Notes: generated by a model not told the origin, from the letters alone. 64,000 nt of DNA from Modestobacter sp. L9-4 (GCF_019112525.1 NZ_CP077800.1:3472001-3536000), one strand, 5' to 3'; numbered from the stretch's first letter, positions 24,763-33,184 are shown. Numbers and translations: made by a program.

Positions 24763-25523
24763 GCGAGATCGCCAGCGAGGCCATGGAGACCGAGTTCGGC
24801 ACGGTCGCCGGCTGGACCGCCGAGGCCGTCCGGGCACTGGGCCCCGAGTTCGCCGTGCCGGCCGGGTGCCGGGGGAGCGGCAGCGAGGGTTCGCTGCGGT
24901 GGCTGGCCGACGCCCTCGAGCTCACCGACGGCGCCCGGGTGCTCGACTCCGGGGCCGGCGTCGGCGGCCCGGCGGGCTGGCTGGCCGCCGAGCGCGGCGT
25001 CCGCCCGGTCTGCGTCGAGCCGATGGCCGAGGCGGTGCAGGCCAGCGCCACGCTGTTCGGGCTGCCCTCGGTGGTGGCGCTGTCGCAGTCGCTGCCGCTG
25101 GCCGACGCCGGCTTCGACGCCGCGTGGTGCCTGGGCGTGCTGTGCACGACGGAGGAGAAGCCCGCGCTGCTGGCCGAGCTGCACCGGGTGCTGGTGCCCG
25201 GCGGCCGGCTCGGGCTGCTGGTCTTCGTCGCCGACGAGCCGCTGCCCCCGCCGCTGCCCGAGGGCAACAGCTTCCCCTCGTCGGCGGAGGTCGACGCGCT
25301 GCTGGCCGGCGCCGGGTTCACCGTCACCGGCCGCGCCGAGGCCGACCTGTCCGACAGCTCGGCCCAGTGGCGCGAGCGGGCCGACGCCGTGGAGGCGGAG
25401 GTGCAGCGCCGGCACGGGGAGGACCCGCGGTGGGCGGAGGCCCAGGAGCAGTCCGGCCGGGTCGGCGCGCTGCTGGGCTCGGGCGCCCTGCGGCCCCGCC
25501 TGCTGTCCGCCGTCCGCTCGTGA
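24759..25523 (+). CDS. Class I SAM-dependent methyltransferase
   Basis: A 254-residue methyltransferase. SAM-binding motif I is VLDSGAGVGGPAGWLA (about residues 50-65), the acidic end of strand 2 is VCVEPM, and the motif IV region is FDAAWCLGVLC, then LHRVLVPGGRLGLLVF (post-motif). The substrate is not predictable; the group resembles small-molecule C- or O-methyltransferases. Its ATG overlaps the stop of the MTHFR gene (ATGA), so the two are translated together, suggesting a role in one-carbon metabolism. Confidence 0.85.
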   Translation: MSEIASEAMETEFGTVAGWTAEAVRALGPEFAVPAGCRGSGSEGSLRWLADALELTDGARVLDSGAGVGGPAGWLAAERGVRPVCVEPMAEAVQASATLFGLPSVVALSQSLPLADAGFDAAWCLGVLCTTEEKPALLAELHRVLVPGGRLGLLVFVADEPLPPPLPEGNSFPSSAEVDALLAGAGFTVTGRAEADLSDSSAQWRERADAVEAEVQRRHGEDPRWAEAQEQSGRVGALLGSGALRPRLLSAVRS

Positions 25524-25526
25524 GGC

Positions 25527-25564
25527 ACCAGGTCAGCTGATCGCCTCCGATCAGGTGACCTGGT
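25527..25564. terminator. Hairpin after the MTHFR-methyltransferase unit
   Basis: 17-bp arms (25527-25543 and 25548-25564) with one mismatch and a CCTC loop, starting 4 nt after the methyltransferase stop. It probably ends that unit. A GTG start candidate for the next gene at 25555 falls in the right arm, which argues for the later start at 25609. Confidence 0.65.
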
Positions 25565-25608
25565 CACCGGTGCGGCATGCCCGGGGCGCCGGCGGCGTTG
25601 GGGCGGGC

Positions 25609-26658
25609 GTGCACAGCGACGTCGTGGTCATCGGGGCGGGGCAGGCCGGGCTGTCGGCGGCGTACGAGCTGCACCGACAGGGTGCGGACTTCGTGGTGCT
25701 CGACGGTGACGCCGGCCCGGGCGGGGCCTGGCAGCACCGCTGGCCCTCGCTGCGGCTGGACAAGGCGCACCGCATCGCGCCGCTGCCGGGGATGGACCTG
25801 CCCGACGCCGACCCGGCCGCACCGGCCAGCGAGGTGGTGGCCGGGTACTTCGGCGCCTACGAGCAGCACTTCGAGCTGCCGGTGCACCGTCCGGTCGGCG
25901 TCCGGGCCGTGCACCGCACCGACGACGGCTTCCGCCTGGACACCAGCGCGGGGGAGTGGACGGCGCGCGGCCTGGTCAACGCCACCGGCACCTGGACCCG
26001 CCCGTTCTGGCCGGCCTACCCCGGCCGTGAGCTGTTCGGCGGGCGGCAGCTGCACGCGGCCGACTACCGGGGTGCGGAGGAGTTCCGCGACCTGCGGGTC
26101 GTCGTGGTCGGTGGCGGGACGTCGGCGGTGCAGCAGCTCATCGAGATCAGCGAGGTGGCGGCCTCGACCACCTGGGTCACCCGGCGCGAGCCGGTCTGGC
26201 GCAGCGGCCCCTTCGACGAGGACGCCGGCCGCGCGGCCGTGGCCCTGGTCGACGAGCGGGTGCGGGCCGGGCTGCCGCCGGTGAGCGTCGTCGGGGTCAC
26301 CGGGCTGATGGAGACCGACGCGGTGCTCGCCGCCCGGGCCCGCGGTGTGCTCGACCGGCTCCCGGTGTTCGACCGGCTGACCGCCGGCGGCGTCGCCTGG
26401 GACTCCCCGGCCCGCGAGCTCCCCGCCGACGTGGTGCTCTGGGCCACCGGCTTCCGGGCGGCGCTGGACCACCTGGCCCCGCTGCACCTGCGCACCAGCG
26501 GCGGAGGCGTCGTGATGGACGGCACCCGGGTGGTCGCCGAGCCCCTGCTGCACCTGGTGGGCTACGGCCCCTCGGCCAGCACGATCGGTGCCAACCGGGC
26601 CGGCCGCAGCGCCGTCCGCGAGCTGCTGCGGACGATGGCGGCCGGCACCGCCGCCTGA
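25609..26658 (+). CDS. FAD-dependent NAD(P)-binding monooxygenase-like oxidoreductase
   Basis: A 349-residue flavoprotein resembling flavin-containing monooxygenases and the CzcO-type oxidoreductases. It has an N-terminal FAD Rossmann motif (VVVIGAGQAGLSAA, residues 5-18), the PGGAWQHRWPSLRLDK segment typical of the group, a second dinucleotide motif for NADPH (VVVVGGGTSAVQ, about 165) and the ATGFR segment near the C-terminus. The substrate is unknown. I use the GTG at 25609, directly before the first beta-strand; the frame is open to 25555 but that start lies within a hairpin. Confidence 0.85.
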   Translation: MHSDVVVIGAGQAGLSAAYELHRQGADFVVLDGDAGPGGAWQHRWPSLRLDKAHRIAPLPGMDLPDADPAAPASEVVAGYFGAYEQHFELPVHRPVGVRAVHRTDDGFRLDTSAGEWTARGLVNATGTWTRPFWPAYPGRELFGGRQLHAADYRGAEEFRDLRVVVVGGGTSAVQQLIEISEVAASTTWVTRREPVWRSGPFDEDAGRAAVALVDERVRAGLPPVSVVGVTGLMETDAVLAARARGVLDRLPVFDRLTAGGVAWDSPARELPADVVLWATGFRAALDHLAPLHLRTSGGGVVMDGTRVVAEPLLHLVGYGPSASTIGANRAGRSAVRELLRTMAAGTAA

Positions 26659-26686
26659 GCAGGATCTGCTGAACCCGAGACCCGAC

Positions 26687-26710
26687 TCCGTCACTCGTTG
26701 AGGTGACGGA
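26687..26710 (+). terminator. Hairpin after the flavoprotein gene
   Basis: A perfect 8-bp stem (TCCGTCAC/GTGACGGA) with an 8-nt loop, 28 nt after the flavoprotein stop. A modest but plausible intrinsic terminator. Confidence 0.45.
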
Positions 26711-26837
26711 CTGTGATCTTGCAGCTACTCATGCGTACGGTTCGGGGCGAGGGCACCTCGAGCTCCGGCACCCATGCCGGCGACGTCTTCAGCGCACTGC
26801 GAGTCCGACGCCCCGCGTCGGGGACAGGAGCGCCGAC

Positions 26838-27842
26838 GTGACGTCGGTCCCCCGCATGCTGCCCATCTCCCGCCGCGGCCGGTTCGCCGTCGCCTCCACC
26901 GGCCTGGTGGCCGTCTCGACGTTCGGCCTGCTCGCCGGGCTGACCGGGACCGCCCAGGCGGCGACCGCCGTGCCGCTCGGAGCGGCGCAGAGCTTCGCCG
27001 TGCTGGCCGGTGGCGGCATCACCAACACCGGCGCCAGCACGGTCAGTGGTGACATCGGCAGCTTCGCCACCACCTCGATCGACGGCGGCATCACCCTGGC
27101 CAACGGCACGAACCACGGCGGTGACACCGCCACCCAGGAGGCGAAGACCGCGCTGTCCGAGGCGCTGGTGGCCGCCGCCGGCGCCGGACCGGCGACCCCG
27201 GTCGATGCCGGATCGCTCGGTGGGCTCCAGCTGTCCTCCGGCGTCTACGCCTCCGGTTCCTCGCTCGACCTCACCGGCACGCTCACCCTGGACGGTGGTG
27301 GCAGCTACGACTCGGTGTTCGTCCTGCAGGCCGGCAGCTCGCTGACCACGGCGTCCGGCAGCACCGTCGTCCTCATCGGTGGCGCGCAGGCGTGCAACGT
27401 CTTCTGGCAGGTCGGCACCTCCGCCACCCTGGGCAGCGCGTCCACCATGGTGGGCACCGTGCTGGCCGACCAGGAGGCCATCACCCTCGGGACGCTGGCG
27501 ACCGTCGAGGGCCGGGTGCTGGCCAGCGTCGCGGCGGTCACCCTGGACGACAACACGATCACCCGGCCCGACAGCTGCCGCACCGGTGCGGTCGTCCCCG
27601 TGGTGGTCCCGTCGCCGACCCCTGCGCCGACCCCCACGCCGACCCCGTCGCCCACTCCCGTGCCGACCTCCTCGCCGACGCCGGAGGCCCCGGTCAGCGC
27701 GGCTGCGCCGGCCGGACCGACGACCGGTCCGGCCCCGGCGAGCGCGCAGGCCCCGGCGTCCGACAGCGGCCGCGCCACCTACCGCCAGGTCGGCCGGGTG
27801 CCCGTCGGCCCGGTCGACACCGGCGACGGCAGCACCTCCTGA
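26838..27842 (+). CDS. Secreted DUF3494 (ice-binding-like) protein with Pro-rich tail
   Basis: A 334-residue exported protein. A signal peptide (basic RRGR, hydrophobic VAVSTFGLLAGLTG, predicted cleavage after AQA near residue 41) precedes a DUF3494 beta-solenoid (about 45-250): LGAAQSFAVLAGGGITNTGAS, DIGS, LGGLQLSSGVY, FVLQAGSSL, CNVFWQVGTSATLG, GTVLADQEAITLG and GRVLA are the hallmark blocks. A Pro/Thr linker follows, then the tail QVGRVPVGPVDTGDGSTS without a hydrophobic anchor. GTG at 26838 lies 7 nt after AGGAG; a 7-bp hairpin (26805-26821) sits just before that site. Its stop overlaps the sortase ATG. Confidence 0.88.
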   Translation: MTSVPRMLPISRRGRFAVASTGLVAVSTFGLLAGLTGTAQAATAVPLGAAQSFAVLAGGGITNTGASTVSGDIGSFATTSIDGGITLANGTNHGGDTATQEAKTALSEALVAAAGAGPATPVDAGSLGGLQLSSGVYASGSSLDLTGTLTLDGGGSYDSVFVLQAGSSLTTASGSTVVLIGGAQACNVFWQVGTSATLGSASTMVGTVLADQEAITLGTLATVEGRVLASVAAVTLDDNTITRPDSCRTGAVVPVVVPSPTPAPTPTPTPSPTPVPTSSPTPEAPVSAAAPAGPTTGPAPASAQAPASDSGRATYRQVGRVPVGPVDTGDGSTS

Positions 27843-28480
27843 TGCCCGGTCGGCCGGGCCGCCGCGTGCGGTCCCGGCTCGGCGCGGCCGCCCTGCTGCT
27901 GGGGCTGCTCGCGCTCACCGGGTGCGGGGACGCGCCGGTGCCGGCCGCGACGCCCGCACCGGCTGCCACCACCTCCTCGGCCCCCGCAGCGACGACCCCG
28001 CCGGTGGCGCCCACGCCGCTGCTGATGGGCGCCTCGCCGCCGGTCCGGGTGCAGATCCCCTCGATCGGCGTGGACTCCGGGCTGATGGACCTCGGCCTCC
28101 AGGACGACGGCACCCTCGAGGTGCCGGCCACCGGCTTCCCGGCCGGCTGGTTCACCGGGGCGCCGACACCGGGCGAGCAGGGGCCCGCGGTCCTCGCCGG
28201 GCACGTCGACTGGGGCGGGGCGCCCGGGGTCTTCTGGGCGCTGCGCGACGTCGTCGCGGGCGACGAGATCACCGTGTCCCGCGCCGACGGCAGCTCCGCG
28301 GTCTTCCGCGTCACCGAGGTCGGGCGGTACGACAAGGACGCCTTCCCGACGGCGGCCGTCTACGCCGACCTCGACCACGCCGGGCTGCGGGTGATCACCT
28401 GCGGTGGGGAGTTCGACCACGCGGCCCACAGCTACGAGGACAACACCGTCGTCTTCGCCGACCTGGTCGCCACCGCCTGA
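27842..28480 (+). CDS. Class F sortase
   Basis: A 212-residue exported sortase-family transpeptidase. A basic N-terminus and hydrophobic stretch end in LLALTGCGD, so Cys28 could be lipidated. A Pro/Ala/Thr linker leads to the sortase domain (from about residue 65): VQIPSIGVDSGLMDLGL, catalytic His121 in LAGHVDW, and catalytic Cys187 in VITCGGEFD. Class F sortases in actinobacteria act on few, often co-encoded, substrates. It starts in a TGATG overlap with the DUF3494 gene, so the pair is coupled and that protein is the obvious substrate candidate. Confidence 0.9.
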   Translation: MPGRPGRRVRSRLGAAALLLGLLALTGCGDAPVPAATPAPAATTSSAPAATTPPVAPTPLLMGASPPVRVQIPSIGVDSGLMDLGLQDDGTLEVPATGFPAGWFTGAPTPGEQGPAVLAGHVDWGGAPGVFWALRDVVAGDEITVSRADGSSAVFRVTEVGRYDKDAFPTAAVYADLDHAGLRVITCGGEFDHAAHSYEDNTVVFADLVATA

Positions 28481-28521
28481 CCCGGGGTTTCCGCCCTGCC
28501 CGTGCGGGGAGGAGAGAGGGC

Positions 28522-28797
28522 ATGAGCGAGCAGAGCCCCGACCCCACCCTCCCCGACACGGCGATGGCCACCGGCAACGACCAGGGCGAGCCCGGCCACC
28601 CCGACACCCGCCCGCTGGCCAAGGCGGAGCGCAAGCTGCTCGAGAAGCTGCAGAAGCCGGGCAAGGGCGAGGCCGAGCCGGCCGTCGAGGACTCCCCGGA
28701 GGTCGCCGCGGCTGCGGCCGACGACGCCCCGCTGGCCACCGACGAGGTCCCCGGCGGCAACGACGACGGGCTGGACCCGGAGTTCACCGACCGCTGA
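28522..28797 (+). CDS. Small acidic hypothetical protein
   Basis: A 91-residue, very hydrophilic and acidic protein (many Glu, Asp, Pro, Ala) with one basic helix-like segment, LAKAERKLLEKLQKP, near residue 34. No known domain and no signal peptide; it is probably largely disordered. The ATG at 28522 has a strong GGAGAGAGG ribosome-binding site. It follows the sortase by 41 bp and is immediately followed by 3'-end element E. Function unknown. Confidence 0.72.
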   Translation: MSEQSPDPTLPDTAMATGNDQGEPGHPDTRPLAKAERKLLEKLQKPGKGEAEPAVEDSPEVAAAAADDAPLATDEVPGGNDDGLDPEFTDR

Positions 28798-28800
28798 GGG

Positions 28801-28858
28801 AGGACCCCCGTGCCCCCCACCACTCGCACGCTCGTGGCGGGGCCCTGCACGGGGGCCT
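28801..28858 (+). terminator. 3'-end hairpin element, copy E
   Basis: AGGACCCCCGTG (28801-28812) pairs with CACGGGGGCCT (28848-28858), leaving a bulged A. Compared with copy C the stem bases TCG/CGA are replaced by GTG/CAC, so pairing is preserved. The distal arm runs into the stop codon of the convergent phytochrome gene. Confidence 0.68.
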
Positions 28859-31193
28859 AGGGGAGCTGCGGGTTCAGCCGGACGGCGACCAGGGCCACGT
28901 CGTCCTCGGCGCGGTCGGGCACCAGCCGGGCGAGCAGCTGGTCGGCGACCTCGTGGACCGGCAGCTCCCACAGCGTGCCCAGCTCCTCGCGCAGCTGGTC
29001 GACCCCGGTGTCGAAGAGCTGGTCACGGCGCTCGACCAGACCGTCGGTGTAGAGCAGCACCGTCGCCCCGCGGGACACCGTCAGCACGTGGTCCTGCCGC
29101 CGGGCGCTGGGCTCGACGCCCAGCAGCAGGTCGGGCCGGGTGCCGTCGAGCACCCGGATCTGCCCGTCGGCGTCCACGACGACCGGCGGCAGGTGGCCGG
29201 CGTTCGACCAGCGCAGCCGGGTGACGCCCTGGGCGACCTCCTCGGGGGTCTGCTCCAGCCGGGCGACGAGCACCGAGGCCATGGCGTCGATCTCCAGGCC
29301 GGCGATGGCCCGGTCGAGCCGGGTCAGCACGCCGGCGGGGCTGTCGGCACTGTCGTAGGTGATGCCCCGCAGCAGCCCGCGGAGCTGCCCCATGGTGGCC
29401 GCGGCCTCGGTGTCGTGACCGACCACGTCGCCGATCACCAGCACGGTCGCCCCGTCGGGCTGCTGGAACACGTCGTACCAGTCGCCGCCCACCTGGGAGT
29501 CGCGCGCGGCGGGCACGTAGCGCACCGCGAAGTCCAGGTGGTCGGGGTCCGGGGGCTCCGACAGCAGGCTGCGCTGCAGGGTGATCGCGGTGCGGGCCAC
29601 CCGGCGGGAGCGGGCGTACAGCGCCTCGACCAGGTTCCTGCGCAGCTCGGCGGCCTCGGTGAGCTCGGCCGGCGTCCACGCCTCGGCGCGGTTGCGCACG
29701 GTCTCCCGCCACCGGTCGAAGGACTTCCGCGGCGACAGCCGGACGGTGTCGCCCTCGCGCTGGGCGATGGCCTTGTTGTGCGGGTCGCCGCCCCAGTCGA
29801 CCGCGCGCACCTGCTCGCCGCGGGTCCAGATCACGTACTGGCCCTCGGCCAGCGACAGCGCGAGGACGCCGGAGACCAGCTCGCCGGGGATGCCCAGGTG
29901 CGGGGCGACCAGCGGCAGCCGGTCGGTGCTCACCACGTCGCCGCCCTGCTCGGCGACCCAGGCCGCGAGGGCCGCCCCCACCTCCGGCGGCAGCGGCACG
30001 CCCGCGCCGCCGGTGGACCCCTGGAGGTCGACCATGACGGAGTCGGCCGGGACGACGTCGAGCAGGCCGGGCCGGCCGAGCATCGTCTCGGCGAGCGGCC
30101 GCTCCTCGTCCAGCGCGGCCGCCGTCAGCCAGGCCATCGTGGAGCGGACCCGCAGCGCGCGCCGGTGCTCCTCGTCCTCGGTGCGGTCGACCAGGCGCAG
30201 CGACAGCGTCGAGCCCAGGAACTCCGCGGCTGCGCGGGTGGCGTAGGGCGGGGCGTGCGAGCCGGTGTAGTGGTGGCAGGCGATGAGCCCCCAGAGCTTG
30301 TCGTCGCGCAGCAGCGAGATCGACATCGAGGCCGCCACGCCCATGTTCTGCAGGTATTCGCAGTGGATCGGCGAGACGCTGCGCAGCGTGGAGTAGGTGA
30401 GGTCCAGCGGCTGCCCGGTGGCGGGCAGGTCGACCGGCTCCAGCCGGGACGGCGTGTAGGTGACGTCGTCGATGAGCCGGACCCAGTTCTTCTCGTACAG
30501 GGCCCGGGCCTGGGCCGGGATGTCCGAGGCCGGGTAGTGCAGGCCCAGGAAGGAGTTCAGCTCGGGGAGCTTGGCCTCTGCGACGACCTCGCCGTTGTAG
30601 TCGGCGTCGTAGCGGTAGACCATCACGCGGTCGAAGCCGGTGAGGGTGCGCACCGCCTGGGCGGTGATGTCGTAGAGCTCCTGCAGCGAGCTGGCCCGGT
30701 TGAGCTCGGTGATCGTGCCGCGTACCGCCTGGTAGGTGTTCGGGAACGAGAAGGGGCGCGGCCCGTAGGCCGGCTCCAGCTCGACCACCAGCGTGCTGGC
30801 GCTGGGCAGATCGGGTGTGGCCGCGGTGTGCGGCACGCGGTGCAGGATCGCGTCGACCGGGGCGGGGGCGCCGTCGCGGTCGAGGATGAGCTCGACCGGG
30901 TTGCGCTCGCGCAGGTCACCGAAGGCGCTCGCCGAGCGGGCGATCGCGTCGGCCGGCACGATCCCGACGACCTCGGCCAGCGGACGGCCCAGTGCGTCGT
31001 CCCAGGCGACGCCGACGACGTCGGCGAGGTTGCGGGAGACCTGGCGCACGACCATGTCGGGCTCGCTGAGCGCCAGCAGGACGCCGCGGGGCTGCACGCT
31101 GCCCGGGACGTGGATCGGCTCGCGCTCGCAGTTGGTCAGGTCGACCGGCTCGCCGGGCGCCAGCCACGGGCCGGACTGCAGCTGCTCGGTCAC
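28857..31193 (-). CDS. bphP: Bacteriophytochrome with SpoIIE (PP2C) phosphatase output
   Basis: A 778-residue red/far-red photoreceptor. In order: PAS2 (about 10-135) with the biliverdin-attachment Cys22 in NCEREPIHVPG-VQPRG; GAF (about 150-320) with HYPASDIPAQAR (Asp224) and the chromophore His pair in IACHHYTG; PHY (about 335-515) with the tongue motif PRKSF; then, in place of a histidine kinase, a SpoIIE phosphatase (about 555-775) with GGDWYDVF, VIGDVVGHD, SNAGHLPP, YTDGLVERRD and EDDVALVAVR. Light should thus gate dephosphorylation of an anti-anti-sigma-like partner. Start is GTG at 31193, overlapping the stop of the heme oxygenase gene, which supplies the chromophore. Confidence 0.95.
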   Translation of the reverse strand: MTEQLQSGPWLAPGEPVDLTNCEREPIHVPGSVQPRGVLLALSEPDMVVRQVSRNLADVVGVAWDDALGRPLAEVVGIVPADAIARSASAFGDLRERNPVELILDRDGAPAPVDAILHRVPHTAATPDLPSASTLVVELEPAYGPRPFSFPNTYQAVRGTITELNRASSLQELYDITAQAVRTLTGFDRVMVYRYDADYNGEVVAEAKLPELNSFLGLHYPASDIPAQARALYEKNWVRLIDDVTYTPSRLEPVDLPATGQPLDLTYSTLRSVSPIHCEYLQNMGVAASMSISLLRDDKLWGLIACHHYTGSHAPPYATRAAAEFLGSTLSLRLVDRTEDEEHRRALRVRSTMAWLTAAALDEERPLAETMLGRPGLLDVVPADSVMVDLQGSTGGAGVPLPPEVGAALAAWVAEQGGDVVSTDRLPLVAPHLGIPGELVSGVLALSLAEGQYVIWTRGEQVRAVDWGGDPHNKAIAQREGDTVRLSPRKSFDRWRETVRNRAEAWTPAELTEAAELRRNLVEALYARSRRVARTAITLQRSLLSEPPDPDHLDFAVRYVPAARDSQVGGDWYDVFQQPDGATVLVIGDVVGHDTEAAATMGQLRGLLRGITYDSADSPAGVLTRLDRAIAGLEIDAMASVLVARLEQTPEEVAQGVTRLRWSNAGHLPPVVVDADGQIRVLDGTRPDLLLGVEPSARRQDHVLTVSRGATVLLYTDGLVERRDQLFDTGVDQLREELGTLWELPVHEVADQLLARLVPDRAEDDVALVAVRLNPQLP

Positions 31194-31915
31194 GCGACGA
31201 CCTCGTTCCCTCGGGTGGAGCCGTGCGTCGAACGGGTCGGTGTCCAGGGTGCCCCGTCCGGCGACGGCGCGCCGCACCAACCGGCGAGGGCGCCGAAGGT
31301 CTCCTGGGCAGCGGCCACCAGCCGGTCGGCGTCCCCACCGCCGGCGATGCGCGCGCGGGTCGTGGTGCGGAAGGCGTGCCACATCGAGCCGGTCTCCTCG
31401 CCGTAGGGGGAGAAGGACGACAGCCGTCCGACGGCGGCCAGCTGGGGCAGCGTCGCCAGGTGCCGGTCGATGAAGATCCCGCCCAGCGAGGAGCCCTCCA
31501 GCACGTACATCCGGCCGAGCGCGGCGTCGGTGCCCTCGACGGCGGGCAGTGCCGGCTGTGGCGCCGCACCGGGCGAGCCGAGTGCGGCCCGGTCGGCGGC
31601 GAACAGCGCGGCGCGGCGACGGCGCGGCCAGTCGACCCCGGCGGCGTCGGCGGGCTCGGCGTCCGCCCACGCGTCCAGGGACGCCTCGGCGGACAGCCAG
31701 AAGCCGTGCATCCGGGTGAGGACGTCGGTCAGCCGGTCGCGCGTGAGCGCGGGGGACAGCAGGTCCAGGGTGTCCTCGACCGCCTGGTGCTCGGCGGCGG
31801 TCTCGGTGCGCAGGCGGCGCAGCACGTCGTCGGTCCCGCGGTCCTCGTCGACCACCTGCACCTCACCGTCCCGCGCATCCGCCCCGGAGGGGGACGCGCC
31901 TCGTGCAGAAGTCAT
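31190..31915 (-). CDS. bphO: Heme oxygenase (biliverdin-producing, BphO-type)
   Basis: A 241-residue protein of the bacterial heme oxygenase family, which opens heme to biliverdin, CO and iron. The proximal heme His is in RTETAAEHQAVED (His43), and the distal-helix Gly motif is in GRMYVLEGSSLGG. The first 30 residues are an acidic extension. Its stop overlaps the GTG of the phytochrome gene, and its ATG overlaps the stop of the PucR gene, so all three are translationally coupled. Role: chromophore supply to BphP. Confidence 0.92.
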   Translation of the reverse strand: MTSARGASPSGADARDGEVQVVDEDRGTDDVLRRLRTETAAEHQAVEDTLDLLSPALTRDRLTDVLTRMHGFWLSAEASLDAWADAEPADAAGVDWPRRRRAALFAADRAALGSPGAAPQPALPAVEGTDAALGRMYVLEGSSLGGIFIDRHLATLPQLAAVGRLSSFSPYGEETGSMWHAFRTTTRARIAGGGDADRLVAAAQETFGALAGWCGAPSPDGAPWTPTRSTHGSTRGNEVVA

Positions 31916-33081
31916 GAGCCTGTCGAGCTTAGGTCACTGTCGGTATCGGAGGTCGTTGCCCCGGCGAACGACGATGTGAGCCGCGCCGCACGCACGCCCA
32001 GGTGCAGCAGCAGCCGGTCGGCGCCCTCGGCGAGGTCCAGTCCGGTCAGCGCCTCGATCCGGCCGAGCCGGTAGTACAGCGTCTGCCGGTGCACGCACAG
32101 CCGCGCTGCCGCCCGCTGCGGGCTGCCCGCGCAGTCCAGCCACACCTCGGCCGTGGCGGTCAGCACCGGGTCGGCCAGCAGGGCGGCGAGCGCGGGGTCG
32201 GGGCCGGGCAGGGCCGCCACCTGGCGCCACGCGCCGAGCTCGGGCCACGACGCCGCCGGGGCCAGTCGCGGGTCGACGGCGGCGACCCGGGCCGCCGTGC
32301 GGGCCTCGTGCCACTGGGCGGGCAGGTCGCCGCAGCCGCGACGGGCGGCGGCGACGCCGGCCGTGCTGCCCGGTGGCAGGCCGGCCAGCGTGGCCGCGGC
32401 CAGCGCGCCGGCCGGCCGCGCGTCCCCGCCGGCGGGCAGCGGGAGGAGGACGGCGACCTCGGCACCGTCGGCGAGCACCGCCGGGACCGCGCCGGCCGCG
32501 GGGGGAGACCAGCCGGCGGGCAGGCCGGGTGGTGGCACGAGCAGCGCGACCAGGGTCACCGGCGCGTCCGGGCCCAGGGCGGCGCCGAGCCGGCTGCCGG
32601 CCGACGGCGACGAGCCGGTGAGCACCCCGCGCAGGGCCCGGGACAGGTCGGCGGTGCCCGGCCGCCCGCCGGCGAGCAGCCGGCCGGCCGCCTCGGCGAC
32701 GGCGACCGCCGCAGCGAGGCCCGGGGCGGCCGGGGCGGTGAGGTCGGTGCGGCCCTCGTCGAGCAGCCACAGGTAGCCGTGCAGCTCGCCGTCGGCGCGC
32801 ACCGGCAGGCAGAGCCGGGTGAGGATCCCGGCGGCCGGGTCGGCCGGCACCCGCACCGGCCCGGCGGCGCCGGCGATGCCGTGCCCCTCGAACCAGGCGC
32901 GCACCTCCGGCGTGGAGCTGCGCCCCAGGATGGAGCGGGTGCGGACGGCGTCCATCGTGGTCGTGCGGTCGTCGGCGTGGGCGCAGAAGGCCAGCAGGGT
33001 GAAGTCGCGGTCCTCCAGCGTCGCCGGGGCACCGAGCACCCGGGAGACGTCGTCCACCAGCTCCTGCAGGTCGTCGCGCAC
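31912..33081 (-). CDS. PucR-family transcriptional regulator
   Basis: A 389-residue PucR/CdaR-type regulator. A sensory region (about 1-150: a GAF-like domain with LEDRDFTLLAF and LPVRADGELHGYLWLLDE) leads through a GGDEF-like CdaR region to a C-terminal helix-turn-helix: CAGSPQRAAARLCVHRQTLYYRLGRIEALTGLDL (split across helices; about 325-360). PucR-type proteins activate proline catabolism in mycobacteria and other actinobacteria, and this gene diverges from a proline dehydrogenase 103 bp away. Start is GTG at 33081 after GAGGGAG. Its stop overlaps the heme oxygenase ATG. Confidence 0.9.
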   Translation of the reverse strand: MRDDLQELVDDVSRVLGAPATLEDRDFTLLAFCAHADDRTTTMDAVRTRSILGRSSTPEVRAWFEGHGIAGAAGPVRVPADPAAGILTRLCLPVRADGELHGYLWLLDEGRTDLTAPAAPGLAAAVAVAEAAGRLLAGGRPGTADLSRALRGVLTGSSPSAGSRLGAALGPDAPVTLVALLVPPPGLPAGWSPPAAGAVPAVLADGAEVAVLLPLPAGGDARPAGALAAATLAGLPPGSTAGVAAARRGCGDLPAQWHEARTAARVAAVDPRLAPAASWPELGAWRQVAALPGPDPALAALLADPVLTATAEVWLDCAGSPQRAAARLCVHRQTLYYRLGRIEALTGLDLAEGADRLLLHLGVRAARLTSSFAGATTSDTDSDLSSTGS

Positions 33082-33184
33082 GCGGGCTCCCTCTCGCCGT
33101 TCAGACGATCGTACGAGGCGGCGGTCACGAGTCCGGACATCTGTCGGTGGTGCACAGGCCCCCGGCGTCCCTAGCGTCTCGGGT

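Noticed and set aside
28404-31406. A 1000-codon plus-strand frame opposite the phytochrome
   Set aside because: The composition is Gly/Arg/His-rich nonsense and it lies antisense to a fully recognisable photoreceptor.
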